DNA of 64,000 bases from Micromonospora echinospora (GTDB lineage Bacteria > Actinomycetota > Actinomycetes > Mycobacteriales > Micromonosporaceae), in contig NZ_JACHJC010000001.1 in the NCBI RefSeq assembly GCF_014203425.1, positions 6,775,501 through 6,839,500 on the forward strand, read 5' to 3'. The position numbers were made by a program, and so were the translations under genes. Shown piece by piece: positions 1-8,407 of this stretch. Position 1 is the first letter of the stretch. Each line of letters starts with the position of its first letter. The notes under the pieces are model-generated. The model searched no databases. It saw only the letters and a program-made list of their open reading frames with translations, and had not been told where the DNA came from.

Positions 1-561
1 TGGGTGAGCGTGGACGGCGACCTGGTGGAGGCGGCGCTGTGGTGCGGCGAGCTGGCCGGCGTCCCCCGCCGCGCCACAGTGCTGCGCGAGAAGGAAGGGC
101 CCCTTCTTAACGCCTCCGGTAGTAAAAGGGTCCCTTCCTATCACCTCACCGGCACTGGGGCGGCCGAGGCGCCGGTGGGGCCGGTCCGGCGGTTCCTGTA
201 CGACCCGGACCCGGCCGTGGTGCGCGCGCACCTGGTCGCCGAGCTGGCCACGGATCTCGACGCCACGCTCGCCGACCCGTCGATCGCCTACCTGTACGCC
301 GACGAGGCCCGGCCCACCCCGTTCGCCCGCTGCCTGGAGATCACCGACGTGCTGCCGTTCTCGCTGAAGCGGCTGCGCGCCCTGCTGCGGGAGCGGCGGG
401 TCGGCCGGGTCGAGATCCGCAAGCGCGGGTCGGCCCTGGAGCCGGAGAAGCTGCGCCGTGACCTGCGACTCTCCGGCAACGCGGCGGCGGACCTGGTGCT
501 GACCCGGGTCGCGGGCGACCCCACGGTGCTCGTCTGCCGGCCGGTCCCGGCCGGCGGCTGA
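1..561 (+). CDS. SAM-dependent methyltransferase, C-terminal THUMP-like part (5' truncated by window edge)
   Basis: The reading frame is already open at base 1, so this is the 3' part of a longer gene. The visible 186 residues resemble the C-terminal THUMP-like region of class I SAM-dependent methyltransferases of actinobacteria (WCGEL near the left edge, FLYDPDPAVVRAHLV, then an FARCLEITDVLPFSLKRLR stretch and a basic VRKRGSALEPEKLRR-like tail). The methyltransferase fold with its SAM motif lies off the left edge, so the substrate cannot be read; an RNA substrate is only suggested by the THUMP-like region. Residues encoded by about 91-141 (KEGPLLNASGSKRVPSY) look foreign to the fold and are specified by an inverted repeat described separately. 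The insert keeps the frame, so the gene may still be functional. Confidence 0.72.
   Translation, partial: WVSVDGDLVEAALWCGELAGVPRRATVLREKEGPLLNASGSKRVPSYHLTGTGAAEAPVGPVRRFLYDPDPAVVRAHLVAELATDLDATLADPSIAYLYADEARPTPFARCLEITDVLPFSLKRLRALLRERRVGRVEIRKRGSALEPEKLRRDLRLSGNAAADLVLTRVAGDPTVLVCRPVPAGG
91..141. repeat. Short interspersed palindromic repeat inserted in frame in a coding sequence
   Basis: About 51 bp with arms AGGAAGGGCCCC (92-103) and GGGTCCCTTCCT (128-139), which pair with one mismatch around a core containing TTCTTAACGCCTCCGGTAG. I recall closely similar elements as abundant short repeats in Micromonospora and Salinispora genomes; that is from memory. About 17 codons long, so it leaves the frame of the methyltransferase gene open. 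No transposase is nearby, as expected for a non-autonomous or REP-like element. Confidence 0.6.
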
Positions 562-602
562 CCCCGATGCGGTTTCGGCTCGCGACCGGCCGGCGACGGG
601 GC

Positions 603-608
603 TAACTT
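603..608 (+). promoter_or_regulatory. Putative -10 (TAACTT) of a leaderless ybaK transcript
   Basis: TAACTT lies 6 nt before the GTG of ybaK, and no Shine-Dalgarno sequence lies between. This spacing would put the transcription start on the start codon. It fits the same pattern seen at several other genes of this window. Confidence 0.35.
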
Positions 609-614
609 GATCCG

Positions 615-1094
615 GTGGCGGGCCCTGGCACTCCGGCGATCGCGTTGCTGAGCAAGCGGAAGATCGCCCACAGCACCCACACCTACGACGTCTCGCCGGA
701 CGCGCCGAACTACGGCGCGCTGGTCGCCGCGGCGCTCGGCGTGGCGCCGGAGCGCGTGTTCAAGTCGCTCGTCACCGAGGTCGACGGCGGGTTGACAGTG
801 GCGGTGGTGCCGGTGACCGGCGAGCTGGACCTGAAGGCGCTCGCCGCCGCGGTGGGCGGCAAGCGAGCGGCGATGGCGGATCGCGCGGTGGCGGAGCGGG
901 CGACCGGGTACGTACGGGGCGGGATCAGCCCGCTGGGCCAGCGCAAGCGGCTACCGACAGTCGTCGACTCCTCGGCGATGGCGCACCCGACCGTGTACGT
1001 CTCGGCGGGCCGCCGGGGCCTGCAGGTGCAGCTCACGCCGACGGATCTGGTGACGCTCACCGGGGCGGCCACGGCATCGATCGCCGCCGTCTGA
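615..1094 (+). CDS. ybaK: Cys-tRNA(Pro)/aminoacyl-tRNA deacylase, YbaK/EbsC family
   Basis: A 159-residue protein that matches the YbaK/EbsC family along its length (family size about 155-160). These enzymes hydrolyse Cys-tRNA(Pro) mis-charged by prolyl-tRNA synthetase and act in the cytoplasm as stand-alone editing domains. Visible landmarks are the substrate-pocket lysine in VFKSLV (about residue 54), the VPVTGELDLKALAAAVGGKRA segment, and the GYVRGGISPLGQRKRLPTVVD loop typical of the family. The GTG start is chosen because the family N-terminus (TPAIALLSKRKI) begins just after it. It stands alone, 54 nt after the methyltransferase fragment, with a candidate -10 element immediately upstream. 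Confidence 0.9.
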   Translation: MAGPGTPAIALLSKRKIAHSTHTYDVSPDAPNYGALVAAALGVAPERVFKSLVTEVDGGLTVAVVPVTGELDLKALAAAVGGKRAAMADRAVAERATGYVRGGISPLGQRKRLPTVVDSSAMAHPTVYVSAGRRGLQVQLTPTDLVTLTGAATASIAAV

Positions 1095-1178
1095 CGGACC
1101 TCGTGACGGTACGTGTGGGAGCGTTCCCGGAACGCGCCCGCCCGGCGGTGTCTCGCGGGTGACAACCGCGTTGCTGAA

Positions 1179-1197
1179 TTGTTACCGCCGCCAACAA
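1179..1197. promoter_or_regulatory. Candidate operator TTGTT-N9-AACAA upstream of the sugar ABC operon
   Basis: An inverted repeat TTGTT (1179-1183) and AACAA (1193-1197) lies about 100 bp upstream of the binding-protein start, in the otherwise geneless stretch 1095-1298. The last gene of this cluster encodes a ROK repressor, so this is a reasonable place for its site. The arms are short, so the call is tentative. Confidence 0.3.
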
Positions 1198-1298
1198 ACT
1201 TCTGACCTCGGCAGTCTTGCGGCCCATGGGAGGTGAGGAATACGTTGCCGGACACAACAAAACATCACCACTCCCCCACCTCCGAAAGGACCCTGCAC

Positions 1299-2402
1299 AT
1301 GCGCAAGGGCTTCCTCACCTTCGCGGCCGTCGGTCTCCTCGCGACCGGCAGCATGGCCGCCTGTGGTGACAACGGCGGTTCTTCCGACGAGGCCGGCGGC
1401 TCCAACGCCAAGAAGCCGAAGATCGGCGTGATCCTGCCCGACAGCAAGTCCTCCGCCCGCTGGGAGGGCGCGGACCGCAAGTACCTCAAGGCGGCGTTCG
1501 ACGCGGCGGGCGTCGAGTCCGACATCCAGAACGCGCAGAACGACAAGACCGCGTTCCAGACCATCGCCGACCAGATGATCACCAGTGGCGTCAACGTCCT
1601 GATGATCGTCAACCTGGACTCCGGCACCGGCAAGGCCGTGCTCGACAAGGCCAAGTCGCAGGGCGTGGCGACCATCGACTACGACCGGCTGACCCTGGGC
1701 GGCTCCGCCCAGTACTACGTCAGCTTCGACAACGAGGCGGTCGGCAAGCTCCAGGGCGAGGGCCTGAGCAAGTGCCTGACCGACAAGGGCGTCAAGAACC
1801 CGTCGATCTCGTACCTCAACGGCTCGCCGACGGACAACAACGCCACCCTGTTCAAGAACGGGTACGACTCGGTGCTCAAGCCGAAGTTCGACTCGAAGGA
1901 GTACACCAAGGTCGCCGACGACCCGGTACCGGCGTGGGACAACGCGCAGGCCGCCACGATCTTCGAGCAGCAGATGACCAAGGCCGGCGGCAAGATCGAC
2001 GGCGTGCTCGCCGCCAACGACGGTCTCGGCAACGCGGCCATCTCGGTGCTGAAGAAGAACAAGCTCAACGGCAAGGTCCCGGTGACCGGTCAGGACGCCA
2101 CCAAGGAGGGCCTGCAGAACATCCTCGCCGGTGACCAGTGCATGACCGTCTACAAGGCGGTCAAGAAGGAGGCGGACGCCGCCGCCGATCTGGCCATCGC
2201 GCTCGCCAAGGGTGAGCGGAAGGACACCGGCCAGACGGTCAAGGACCCGGAGGGCAACCGGGACGTGCCGGCCGTGCTGCTGGAGCCCAAGGCCATCTAC
2301 AAGGACAACGTCAAGGACGTGGTGGCCGACGCCTACATCACCAAGGAAGAGCTCTGCACCGGTGCCTTCGCGAAGCTCTGCACCGACGCCGGCGTGAGCT
2401 GA
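1299..2402 (+). CDS. Sugar ABC transporter substrate-binding lipoprotein (XylF/ChvE-like)
   Basis: A 367-residue exported lipoprotein. The signal peptide starts MRKGFLTFAAVGLL and ends in lipobox MAAC, so the mature protein is anchored at Cys21 outside the membrane. The rest is a type I periplasmic binding fold of the RbsB/XylF group (IGVILPDSKSSARWEGADRK near the mature N-terminus; DYDRLTLGGSAQYYVSFDN, which resembles D-xylose-binding protein). ATG 1299 is preferred over an in-frame upstream start at 1233 because GAAAGGA lies just before it and the signal peptide begins there. ATPase, permease and ROK regulator genes follow. Xylose is the best guess for the ligand but is inferred from family resemblance only. 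Confidence 0.85.
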   Translation: MRKGFLTFAAVGLLATGSMAACGDNGGSSDEAGGSNAKKPKIGVILPDSKSSARWEGADRKYLKAAFDAAGVESDIQNAQNDKTAFQTIADQMITSGVNVLMIVNLDSGTGKAVLDKAKSQGVATIDYDRLTLGGSAQYYVSFDNEAVGKLQGEGLSKCLTDKGVKNPSISYLNGSPTDNNATLFKNGYDSVLKPKFDSKEYTKVADDPVPAWDNAQAATIFEQQMTKAGGKIDGVLAANDGLGNAAISVLKKNKLNGKVPVTGQDATKEGLQNILAGDQCMTVYKAVKKEADAAADLAIALAKGERKDTGQTVKDPEGNRDVPAVLLEPKAIYKDNVKDVVADAYITKEELCTGAFAKLCTDAGVS

Positions 2403-2418
2403 CCCACCCGCCTCAGGC

Positions 2419-2457
2419 GGCGCCGCCCGGCACGGGGAACCCGTGCCGGGCGGCGCC
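2419..2457 (+). terminator. Intergenic 17-bp hairpin between binding-protein and ATPase genes
   Basis: Arms 2419-2435 and 2441-2457 are perfect 17-bp complements around a 5-nt loop (GGAAC). It starts 16 nt after the binding-protein stop and ends before the Shine-Dalgarno of the ATPase gene. In many ABC importer operons such a structure protects the upstream mRNA or partly terminates, giving excess binding protein; no U-run follows. Confidence 0.7.
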
Positions 2458-2504
2458 CGCGCCGGACGGGATCCGAGACCTCCCTCCGCCCAAAGGAGAA
2501 CCCC

Positions 2505-3317
2505 GTGTCCGCAACCCCCCTGCTGGAGCTACGCGGGATCGACAAGAGCTTCGGTCCCGTCCAGGTGCTGCGTGACGTCGCCCTCACCGCGCACCCCGGC
2601 GAGGTGACCGCGCTTGTCGGCGACAACGGCGCCGGCAAGTCGACCCTGGTCAAGTGCATCAGCGGCATCCACCCCACCGACGCCGGTGAGTTCCTCTTCG
2701 ACGGCCGGCCGGTGAGCATCAACAGCCCGCGCGACGCCGCCGCGCTCGGCATCGAGGTCGTCTACCAGGACCTCGCGCTCTGCGACAACCTCGACATCGT
2801 GCAGAACATGTTCCTCGGCCGGGAGAAGCGCAGCGGCATCGTGCTCGACGAGCCGACCATGGAGCAGATGGCCGCCGAGACGCTCGCCGGCCTGAGCGTG
2901 CGCACCGTGAAGTCGCTGCGCCAGCACGTGGCAAGCCTCTCCGGCGGCCAGCGGCAGACCGTCGCCATCGCCAAGGCCGTGCTCTGGAACAGCCGGCTGG
3001 TCATCCTGGACGAGCCGACCGCCGCGCTCGGCGTCGCGCAGACCGCCCAGGTGCTGGAACTGGTGCGCCGGCTGGCCGACAACGGCCTCGCAGTGGTGCT
3101 CATCTCGCACAACATGAACGACGTCTTCGCCGTCTCCGACCGGATCGCCGCGCTCTACCTCGGCCAGATGGTCGCCCAGGTGAAGACCACCGACATCACC
3201 CACTCGCAGGTGGTCGAGCTGATCACCGCCGGTCGATCCGGCAGCCTCGGCCTCACCGGCGAGCCGGGCGGCAACGGCGCCGCGCCCGCCGACAGCACCC
3301 CAGGAGCCATCCGATGA
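2505..3317 (+). CDS. Sugar ABC transporter ATP-binding protein (single ABC domain)
   Basis: A 270-residue cytoplasmic ATPase with Walker A GDNGAGKST (about residue 45), Q-loop in VVYQDLALC, signature LSGGQRQTVAIAKA (about 144), Walker B LVILDEPTAAL (about 165) and H-loop LISHNM. It powers the importer encoded by its neighbours. Unlike XylG, MglA or RbsA, which carry two fused ABC domains in about 500 residues, it has one domain and must act as a homodimer, as in FrcA-type systems. GTG 2505 is preceded by AAAGGAG at the right distance. The stop overlaps the permease start by 4 bp, indicating coupled translation. Confidence 0.9.
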   Translation: MSATPLLELRGIDKSFGPVQVLRDVALTAHPGEVTALVGDNGAGKSTLVKCISGIHPTDAGEFLFDGRPVSINSPRDAAALGIEVVYQDLALCDNLDIVQNMFLGREKRSGIVLDEPTMEQMAAETLAGLSVRTVKSLRQHVASLSGGQRQTVAIAKAVLWNSRLVILDEPTAALGVAQTAQVLELVRRLADNGLAVVLISHNMNDVFAVSDRIAALYLGQMVAQVKTTDITHSQVVELITAGRSGSLGLTGEPGGNGAAPADSTPGAIR

Positions 3318-4573
3318 CCGCCATCGTCGTGAAGAAGGAAGGCCCGGCCGGCGTCGCGCCGACACCGACCCTGAACAGCCACGTGAACAACTACTGGCGC
3401 CGGGTACGCGGCGGCGACATCGGCGCGCTCCCCGCGGTGGTGATGCTCGTGGCGCTGGCGGTGGGCTTCTCGATCGCCCGCCCGTCGTTCTTCACCGCCG
3501 GCAACCTGGCGAACCTGTTCACCCAGGGCGCGGCGGTCACGCTCATCGCCATGGGCCTGGTCTTCGTCCTGCTGCTCGGCGAGATCGACCTCTCCGCCGG
3601 CTTCGCCAGCGGCGTCTGTGCCGCGATCCTGGCCAACGTCGTCACAGTGCTCGGCTACCCCTGGTACGTGGCGGTGCTCGCCGCCGTCGTCACCGGTCTG
3701 GTGATCGGCACCGTGCTGGGCCTGCTGGTCGCCAAGGTCGGGATCCCGTCCTTCGTGGTGACGCTCGCCGGGTTCCTCGCCTTCCAGGGTGTCGTGCTGA
3801 CGCTGATGGACGAGGGCGCCAACATCGCGATCCGCGACGACGTGCTCGTCGCGATCGCCAACCGCAACCTCTCCCCCGCGCTGGGCTGGGCGCTCGCCGC
3901 GGTGGCCGTCGCCGGGTACGCGGCAGTGCAGTTGCTCCGGTACCGCAACCGGGCCGCCCGTGGCCTGCTCACCGACCCGCTCACGGTGGTCGGCGCGCGG
4001 ATCGCCGGCCTGGCCGTGATCCTCGGCGTGGCGGTCTACGTGCTCAACCTGGAGCGCAGCCGCAACGTGCTGATCACCTCGCTCAAGGGCGTGCCGATCG
4101 TGGTGCCGATCATCGCGGTGCTGCTGATCGTCTGGACGTTCGTGCTCCAGCGCACCAGCTACGGACGGCACATCTACGCGGTCGGCGGCAACGCCGAGGC
4201 GGCCCGCCGGGCCGGCATCAACGTCGACCGGATTCGTATCTCCGTCTTCGTCATCTGCTCCTCGATGGCCGCCATCGGTGGCATCGTGGCTGCCAGCAGG
4301 GGCAACTCGGTCGACCCCAACACCGGTGGCAGTAACGTACTGCTCTACGCCGTCGGCGCGGCGGTGATCGGCGGCACCAGCCTCTTCGGCGGCAAGGGCC
4401 GGGTCCTCGACGCCGTGCTCGGGGGCGCGGTGGTCGCGGTCATCGACAACGGTATGGGACTGATGGGATACAGCTCGGGCGTCAAGTACGTGGTCACCGG
4501 CGTGGTGCTGCTCGCCGCGGCGACCATCGACGCGCTGTCGCGTCGGCGGGCCGCCGCCACCGGCAACCGCTGA
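3314..4573 (+). CDS. Sugar ABC transporter permease (XylH/RbsC family)
   Basis: A 419-residue integral membrane protein with about ten hydrophobic segments, the first near residue 38 after a cytoplasmic N-terminus. The pattern LGEIDLSAGFASGVCAAILANVV and VGIPSFVVTLAGFLAFQGV is characteristic of the BPD_transp_2 family, closest to xylose permease XylH. The coupling region AVGGNAEAARRAGINVDRIR and the GGTSLFGGKGRVLDAVLG motif are present. It forms the pore of the importer with the preceding ATPase, whose gene it overlaps (ATGA at 3314). The regulator gene follows 19 nt later. Confidence 0.92.
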   Translation: MTAIVVKKEGPAGVAPTPTLNSHVNNYWRRVRGGDIGALPAVVMLVALAVGFSIARPSFFTAGNLANLFTQGAAVTLIAMGLVFVLLLGEIDLSAGFASGVCAAILANVVTVLGYPWYVAVLAAVVTGLVIGTVLGLLVAKVGIPSFVVTLAGFLAFQGVVLTLMDEGANIAIRDDVLVAIANRNLSPALGWALAAVAVAGYAAVQLLRYRNRAARGLLTDPLTVVGARIAGLAVILGVAVYVLNLERSRNVLITSLKGVPIVVPIIAVLLIVWTFVLQRTSYGRHIYAVGGNAEAARRAGINVDRIRISVFVICSSMAAIGGIVAASRGNSVDPNTGGSNVLLYAVGAAVIGGTSLFGGKGRVLDAVLGGAVVAVIDNGMGLMGYSSGVKYVVTGVVLLAAATIDALSRRRAAATGNR

Positions 4574-4592
4574 GCAGGGGCACGGAAACACC

Positions 4593-5780
4593 ATGGCAGT
4601 GGCAATGCGCGCAGGCCCCAGTCAGGACGAGATCCGTCGGCAGAACCTGGGCGCATTGCTCCGCTACGTACACGTTCACGGGGCCACCACCCGTGCCGAG
4701 CTGACCACCGCGCTCGGACTCAACCGCAGCACCATCGGCGCGCTGACAGCGGACCTGACCGGCGCCGGTCTGGTCAGCGAGGGGACGCCGAAGGAGACCG
4801 GCCGGGCCGGACGACCGTCACTCGTCGTCCGGCCCGAGTCGGAACGGGTCTACGCGTACGCGTACAGCGTCGAGGTGGACCGGCTGCGGGCCGCGCGGGT
4901 CGGGCTCGGCGGTGAGGTGCTCGACCGCCGGGAGATGGAGCGGCCGCGCAACCTGATCGCCGGGGAGGCCGCCCCGCTGCTCGCCGGGGCGGTCAAGAAG
5001 ATGCACCAGTTGGTGCCGCCGGACGCGATCTGCGTGGGCGCCGGGGTGGCGGTGTGCGGCATGGTCCGCCGCGACGACGGGCTGGTCCGGCTCAGCCCGA
5101 CCACCGGCTGGGTGGACGAGCCGATCGGTGCGGCGCTCGCCGTCGAGCTGGGGATAGACGTACCGATCACGGTGGGGAACGTGGCCGACGTGGCCGCCTA
5201 CGCCGAGCACGCCCGCGGCGCGGCCGTCGGCTGCGACAACGTCATCTACATCTACGGCGACGTCGGTGTGGGCGCCGGCATCATCGCCGGGGGCCGGCGG
5301 CTGACCGGGCACGGCGGCTACGGCGGCGAGGTCGGCCACATGGTGGTGGTCCGCGACGGCGTGCGCTGCGACTGCGGCCGGCGCGGCTGCTGGGAGACCG
5401 AGATCGGCGAGCACGGGCTGCTGCGCGCCGCAGGCCGGTCCGAGGCGCGCGGCCGGGACGCGCTGCTCGCCGTCTTCGACGCCGCCGACCGCGGCGACGC
5501 CCGCGCGCAGACCGCGGTACGGCAGGCCGGCGACTGGCTCGGCTTCGGCGTCGCGAACCTGGTGAACATCTTCAACCCGGAGATGGTCATCTTCGGCGGC
5601 ACCATGCGTGACCTCTACCTGGCCGCCGCGGCGCAGGTGCGCAGCCGGCTCAACTCCAACGGGCTGCCCGCGTGCCTGGAGCACGTGCGGCTGCGTACCC
5701 CGAAGCTGGGCGACGACGCGGCGCTGATCGGCGCCGCCGAGCTGGCGTTCGAACGACTCCTCGCCGATCCGCTGAACTGA
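4593..5780 (+). CDS. ROK family transcriptional regulator (XylR/NagC-like)
   Basis: A 395-residue regulator. Residues about 10-65 form a winged helix-turn-helix (IRRQNLGALLRYVHVHGATTRAELTTALGLNRSTIGALTADL). The rest is a ROK sugar-kinase-like domain with the zinc-binding motif CDCGRRGCWE (about residues 257-266) and glycine-rich loops GVGAGIIAGG and HGGYGGEVGHM. ROK repressors of this type release DNA when they bind the transported sugar or its phosphate. Position as last gene of the importer cluster, 19 nt after the permease, suggests that it controls this operon. The target site is unproven; a candidate lies at 1179-1197. Confidence 0.9.
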   Translation: MAVAMRAGPSQDEIRRQNLGALLRYVHVHGATTRAELTTALGLNRSTIGALTADLTGAGLVSEGTPKETGRAGRPSLVVRPESERVYAYAYSVEVDRLRAARVGLGGEVLDRREMERPRNLIAGEAAPLLAGAVKKMHQLVPPDAICVGAGVAVCGMVRRDDGLVRLSPTTGWVDEPIGAALAVELGIDVPITVGNVADVAAYAEHARGAAVGCDNVIYIYGDVGVGAGIIAGGRRLTGHGGYGGEVGHMVVVRDGVRCDCGRRGCWETEIGEHGLLRAAGRSEARGRDALLAVFDAADRGDARAQTAVRQAGDWLGFGVANLVNIFNPEMVIFGGTMRDLYLAAAAQVRSRLNSNGLPACLEHVRLRTPKLGDDAALIGAAELAFERLLADPLN

Positions 5781-5867
5781 TCGGCCCGGTGATCCGTACC
5801 AGTGTGCGGACGGGCGGCCGTCCACGACACCCCGCGTACCGGTCCGGACCGAGGAGGCACCGCAACC

Positions 5868-6605
5868 ATGGCATCGCTGGAATCCGCACGCCGCAAGCTG
5901 GCGCACCGGGTGGTACTGCTGCTCGCCGCGCTGGGCGCGGGGATCGGCGTCGTTCCCGGGACGGCGCAGGCCGCGCCCAACCCCGGCGTGCAGATGAACG
6001 CCGCCGACATGACGCTGCTCAACGGGGTACGGCTGGCCGGGCTGTGGGAGATGCCGGCCGGGCAGATGGCGGCCGAGAAGGGCCAGTCCGCCCGGGTACG
6101 CGAGGTCGGCGCGGAGATCGCCAAGCAGCACGCGGAGCTGGACCAGCTGGTGGTCGAGGCGGCCAACAAGCTCGGCGCCACCCTGCCGACGGATCCGACG
6201 GCCGAGCAGCAGGGGTGGCTGACCGAGATGCGGAACGCCAACGGCGCCCGGTTCGACCAGATCTTCGTCACCCGGCTGCGGGTCGCCCACGGCAAGATCT
6301 TCCCGGTGATCGGCGCGGTCCGGGCCAGCACCCGCGACCCGATCGTGCGCAAGCTGGCCGAGGACGCCAACAAGTTCGTCAACGACCACATGACCATGCT
6401 GGAGAGCACCGGGCTGGTGCGGTGGCAGCAGCTGCCGCCGGCCGCGCTGCCGCCGGCGCAGAGCGACTCGCTCGTCGCCGCGGCCCAGGCCAACGTGGGC
6501 AACGGTGGTGGACTCCAGGTCGGCACCGGACTGGTGTGGGCGGTGTTCCTGATCGCGCTGGCCACCGGCGGGTACGCCACCTGGCGGCTGACCCGCCGCT
6601 CGTGA
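5868..6605 (+). CDS. Secreted DUF4142-domain protein
   Basis: A 245-residue exported protein with an N-terminal signal sequence (hydrophobic stretch about residues 14-32, likely cleavage after AQA), a helical DUF4142 domain (MNAADMTLLNGVRLAGLWEMPAGQMAAEKG, about 45-190) and a C-terminal membrane helix (VWAVFLIALATGGYATW) followed by RLTRRS. It would therefore sit outside the cell, tethered at its C-terminus. DUF4142 proteins have a ferritin-like four-helix shape and no assigned reaction. ATG 5868 is chosen because GAGGAGG precedes it; an in-frame start at 5802 lacks a signal-like context. It is monocistronic and convergent with the exporter genes. Confidence 0.8.
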   Translation: MASLESARRKLAHRVVLLLAALGAGIGVVPGTAQAAPNPGVQMNAADMTLLNGVRLAGLWEMPAGQMAAEKGQSARVREVGAEIAKQHAELDQLVVEAANKLGATLPTDPTAEQQGWLTEMRNANGARFDQIFVTRLRVAHGKIFPVIGAVRASTRDPIVRKLAEDANKFVNDHMTMLESTGLVRWQQLPPAALPPAQSDSLVAAAQANVGNGGGLQVGTGLVWAVFLIALATGGYATWRLTRRS

Positions 6606-6618
6606 CCCGGCCGTCGAG

Positions 6619-6648
6619 CGGGCCCCGGCGCACGTCCGCCGGGACCCG
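6619..6648. terminator. Bidirectional terminator-like hairpin between convergent genes
   Basis: Twelve-bp arms 6619-6630 and 6637-6648 pair with one mismatch around a CACGTC loop. It fills the 53-bp gap between the DUF4142 stop and the exporter stop, so it can serve both strands. No U-run, as is usual in high-GC actinomycetes. Confidence 0.5.
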
Positions 6649-6658
6649 TCGCGCGTTC

Positions 6659-8407
6659 TCAGCCGTGCCAGGACCGCCACAGCGCGGCGTACGAGCCACC
6701 GGCCGCGACCAGTTCGTCGTGTGAACCCAGCTCGGTGATGCGCCCGTCGGCGACCACCGCCACGCGGTCCGCGTCGTGCGCGGAGAAGAGCCGGTGCGCG
6801 ATGGCGATGACGGTACGGCCGTCCAGCACCGCCGCCAGCGACCGCTCCAGGGCCCGGGCCGCCCGCGGGTCGATCAGCGACGTGGCCTCGTCCAGCACCA
6901 GCGTGTGCGGGTCGGCGAGCACCAGCCGGGCCAGCGCGAGCTGCTGCGCCTGCGCCGGGGTGAGTGGGTGGCCGCCCGCGCCGACCGGCGTGTCGAGCCC
7001 GTCCGGCAGGGCCAGCGCCCAGTCCAGCGCGTCGACGGCGGCGAGCGCAGCGCGTACCCGTGCCGGATCGGCGTCCGGCCGGACCATCGCCACGTTGTCG
7101 GCGAGCGTGCCGATGAACACGTGGTGCTCCTGACTGACGAGCGCGACATGGGTACGCAGCTCGGCCAGGGGCATCCCGGCCAGCGGGCGGCCGTCCACGG
7201 TCACCGTGCCGGCGTTCGGCGCGTGCACGCCGGCCAGCAGCCGTCCCAGCGTCGACTTGCCCGCCCCGGACGGGCCGACCATCGCGAGCCGCTCCCCCGG
7301 CCGGGGTTCCAGCGTCACGCCGTGCAGCACGTCGTGTCCCGGGCGGTACGCGTACCGCACGTCGTGCGCGGCGAGCCGGCCCTCGCCGCCCGCCCGGACC
7401 GGCGCGGCGGGCGCCGGGGAGCGCTCGTCCGGCTCGGCGGCCACCCCGAGCAGCCTGGCCAGCGAGGCGCCGCCGACCTGGAACTCGTCCAGCCAGCCGA
7501 GCAGCCGCTCGATCGGGTCGGTGAGCTGCTGGGCGTAGAGCGTGGCGGCGGTGACCTGGCCGAGGCTGACCCAGCCCTTCAGGTGGAACCAGCCGCCGAT
7601 GAGCAGCGTCGCCACCATCGGCACCAGATAGCCGAACTCGGCCACCGGCCAGAACACGGTCCGCAGGTGGAGCGTGTAGCGCTCGGCGGCGTACGACCGG
7701 CGGATGTCGGCGTCACCGCGAGCCCGGCGGCGGGCCGCCTGACGCAGCGCCTCGGTGGTCCGCGCCCCGTCGACCGTCTCGCTGATCCCGTCGGTGATGT
7801 CCGAGTAGGCGGCGTTCTCCCGCAGGTAGCCCTGCGGCGCGCGGCGCAGGTACCAGCGCGTGCCGGCCCACAGCACCGGCACCGACAGCAGGCTGGGCAG
7901 CGCCAGCAGCGGGCCGGTCAGCAGCAGCGCGCCGAGGATGAGCAGCACGGTCAGCGCCGAGATCAGCGTCTCCGGTCCGGCGAACCGGACGGTACGGGAC
8001 AGCGCGGCGACGTCCCGCGAGGTGCGCGTGAGCAGGTCGCCGGTGCCGGCCCGCTCCACAGTGGCGAGCGGCAGCGCGAGCACCCGGTCGACGAACTCCT
8101 CCCGCAGCTCGGCGAGCACCCGCTCACCGAGCCGGGCCGAGGCCAGGTGCGCGAAGCGGACCAGCACCGCCTGCACCACCACGAACACGGCGATGGCCGC
8201 CACGACCCGGTCCACTGTCGTCGCGGCGATGCCCTGGGAGATCCCCTCCACGAGGTCACCGAGCAGGCGCGGTGCGACGAGCCCGGCGCCCGCGGCGAGC
8301 GCGTGCAGGCCGAGCGCGGCGGCCAGGCCCCGCGGGTGGCGGCGGACCAGCTCCCGCGCGTACCGGCGGACCTGGGCGCCGTCGGCGACGGGCAGCGCGT
8401 TGCTCAT
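6659..8407 (-). CDS. Heterodimeric ABC exporter, subunit with intact Walker motifs
   Basis: A 582-residue type IV (ABCB-like) exporter half: six-helix membrane domain (about residues 25-310) and a nucleotide-binding domain. Walker A GPSGAGKST (about 378), Walker B TLVLDEATS and H-loop AIAHRL are intact, but the signature reads LTPAQAQQ instead of LSGGQ. It must pair with the product of the upstream gene, whose defects are complementary. The ATG overlaps that gene's stop by 4 bp. Such exporters expel drugs, lipids or peptides; the substrate is unknown. Confidence 0.9.
   Translation of the reverse strand: MSNALPVADGAQVRRYARELVRRHPRGLAAALGLHALAAGAGLVAPRLLGDLVEGISQGIAATTVDRVVAAIAVFVVVQAVLVRFAHLASARLGERVLAELREEFVDRVLALPLATVERAGTGDLLTRTSRDVAALSRTVRFAGPETLISALTVLLILGALLLTGPLLALPSLLSVPVLWAGTRWYLRRAPQGYLRENAAYSDITDGISETVDGARTTEALRQAARRRARGDADIRRSYAAERYTLHLRTVFWPVAEFGYLVPMVATLLIGGWFHLKGWVSLGQVTAATLYAQQLTDPIERLLGWLDEFQVGGASLARLLGVAAEPDERSPAPAAPVRAGGEGRLAAHDVRYAYRPGHDVLHGVTLEPRPGERLAMVGPSGAGKSTLGRLLAGVHAPNAGTVTVDGRPLAGMPLAELRTHVALVSQEHHVFIGTLADNVAMVRPDADPARVRAALAAVDALDWALALPDGLDTPVGAGGHPLTPAQAQQLALARLVLADPHTLVLDEATSLIDPRAARALERSLAAVLDGRTVIAIAHRLFSAHDADRVAVVADGRITELGSHDELVAAGGSYAALWRSWHG

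Noticed and set aside
3155..4594. Long open frame antisense to the sugar permease
   Set aside because: Composition is the His/Asp/Arg/Gly-rich pattern of a high-GC shadow frame, with no domain; the plus-strand permease is certain.
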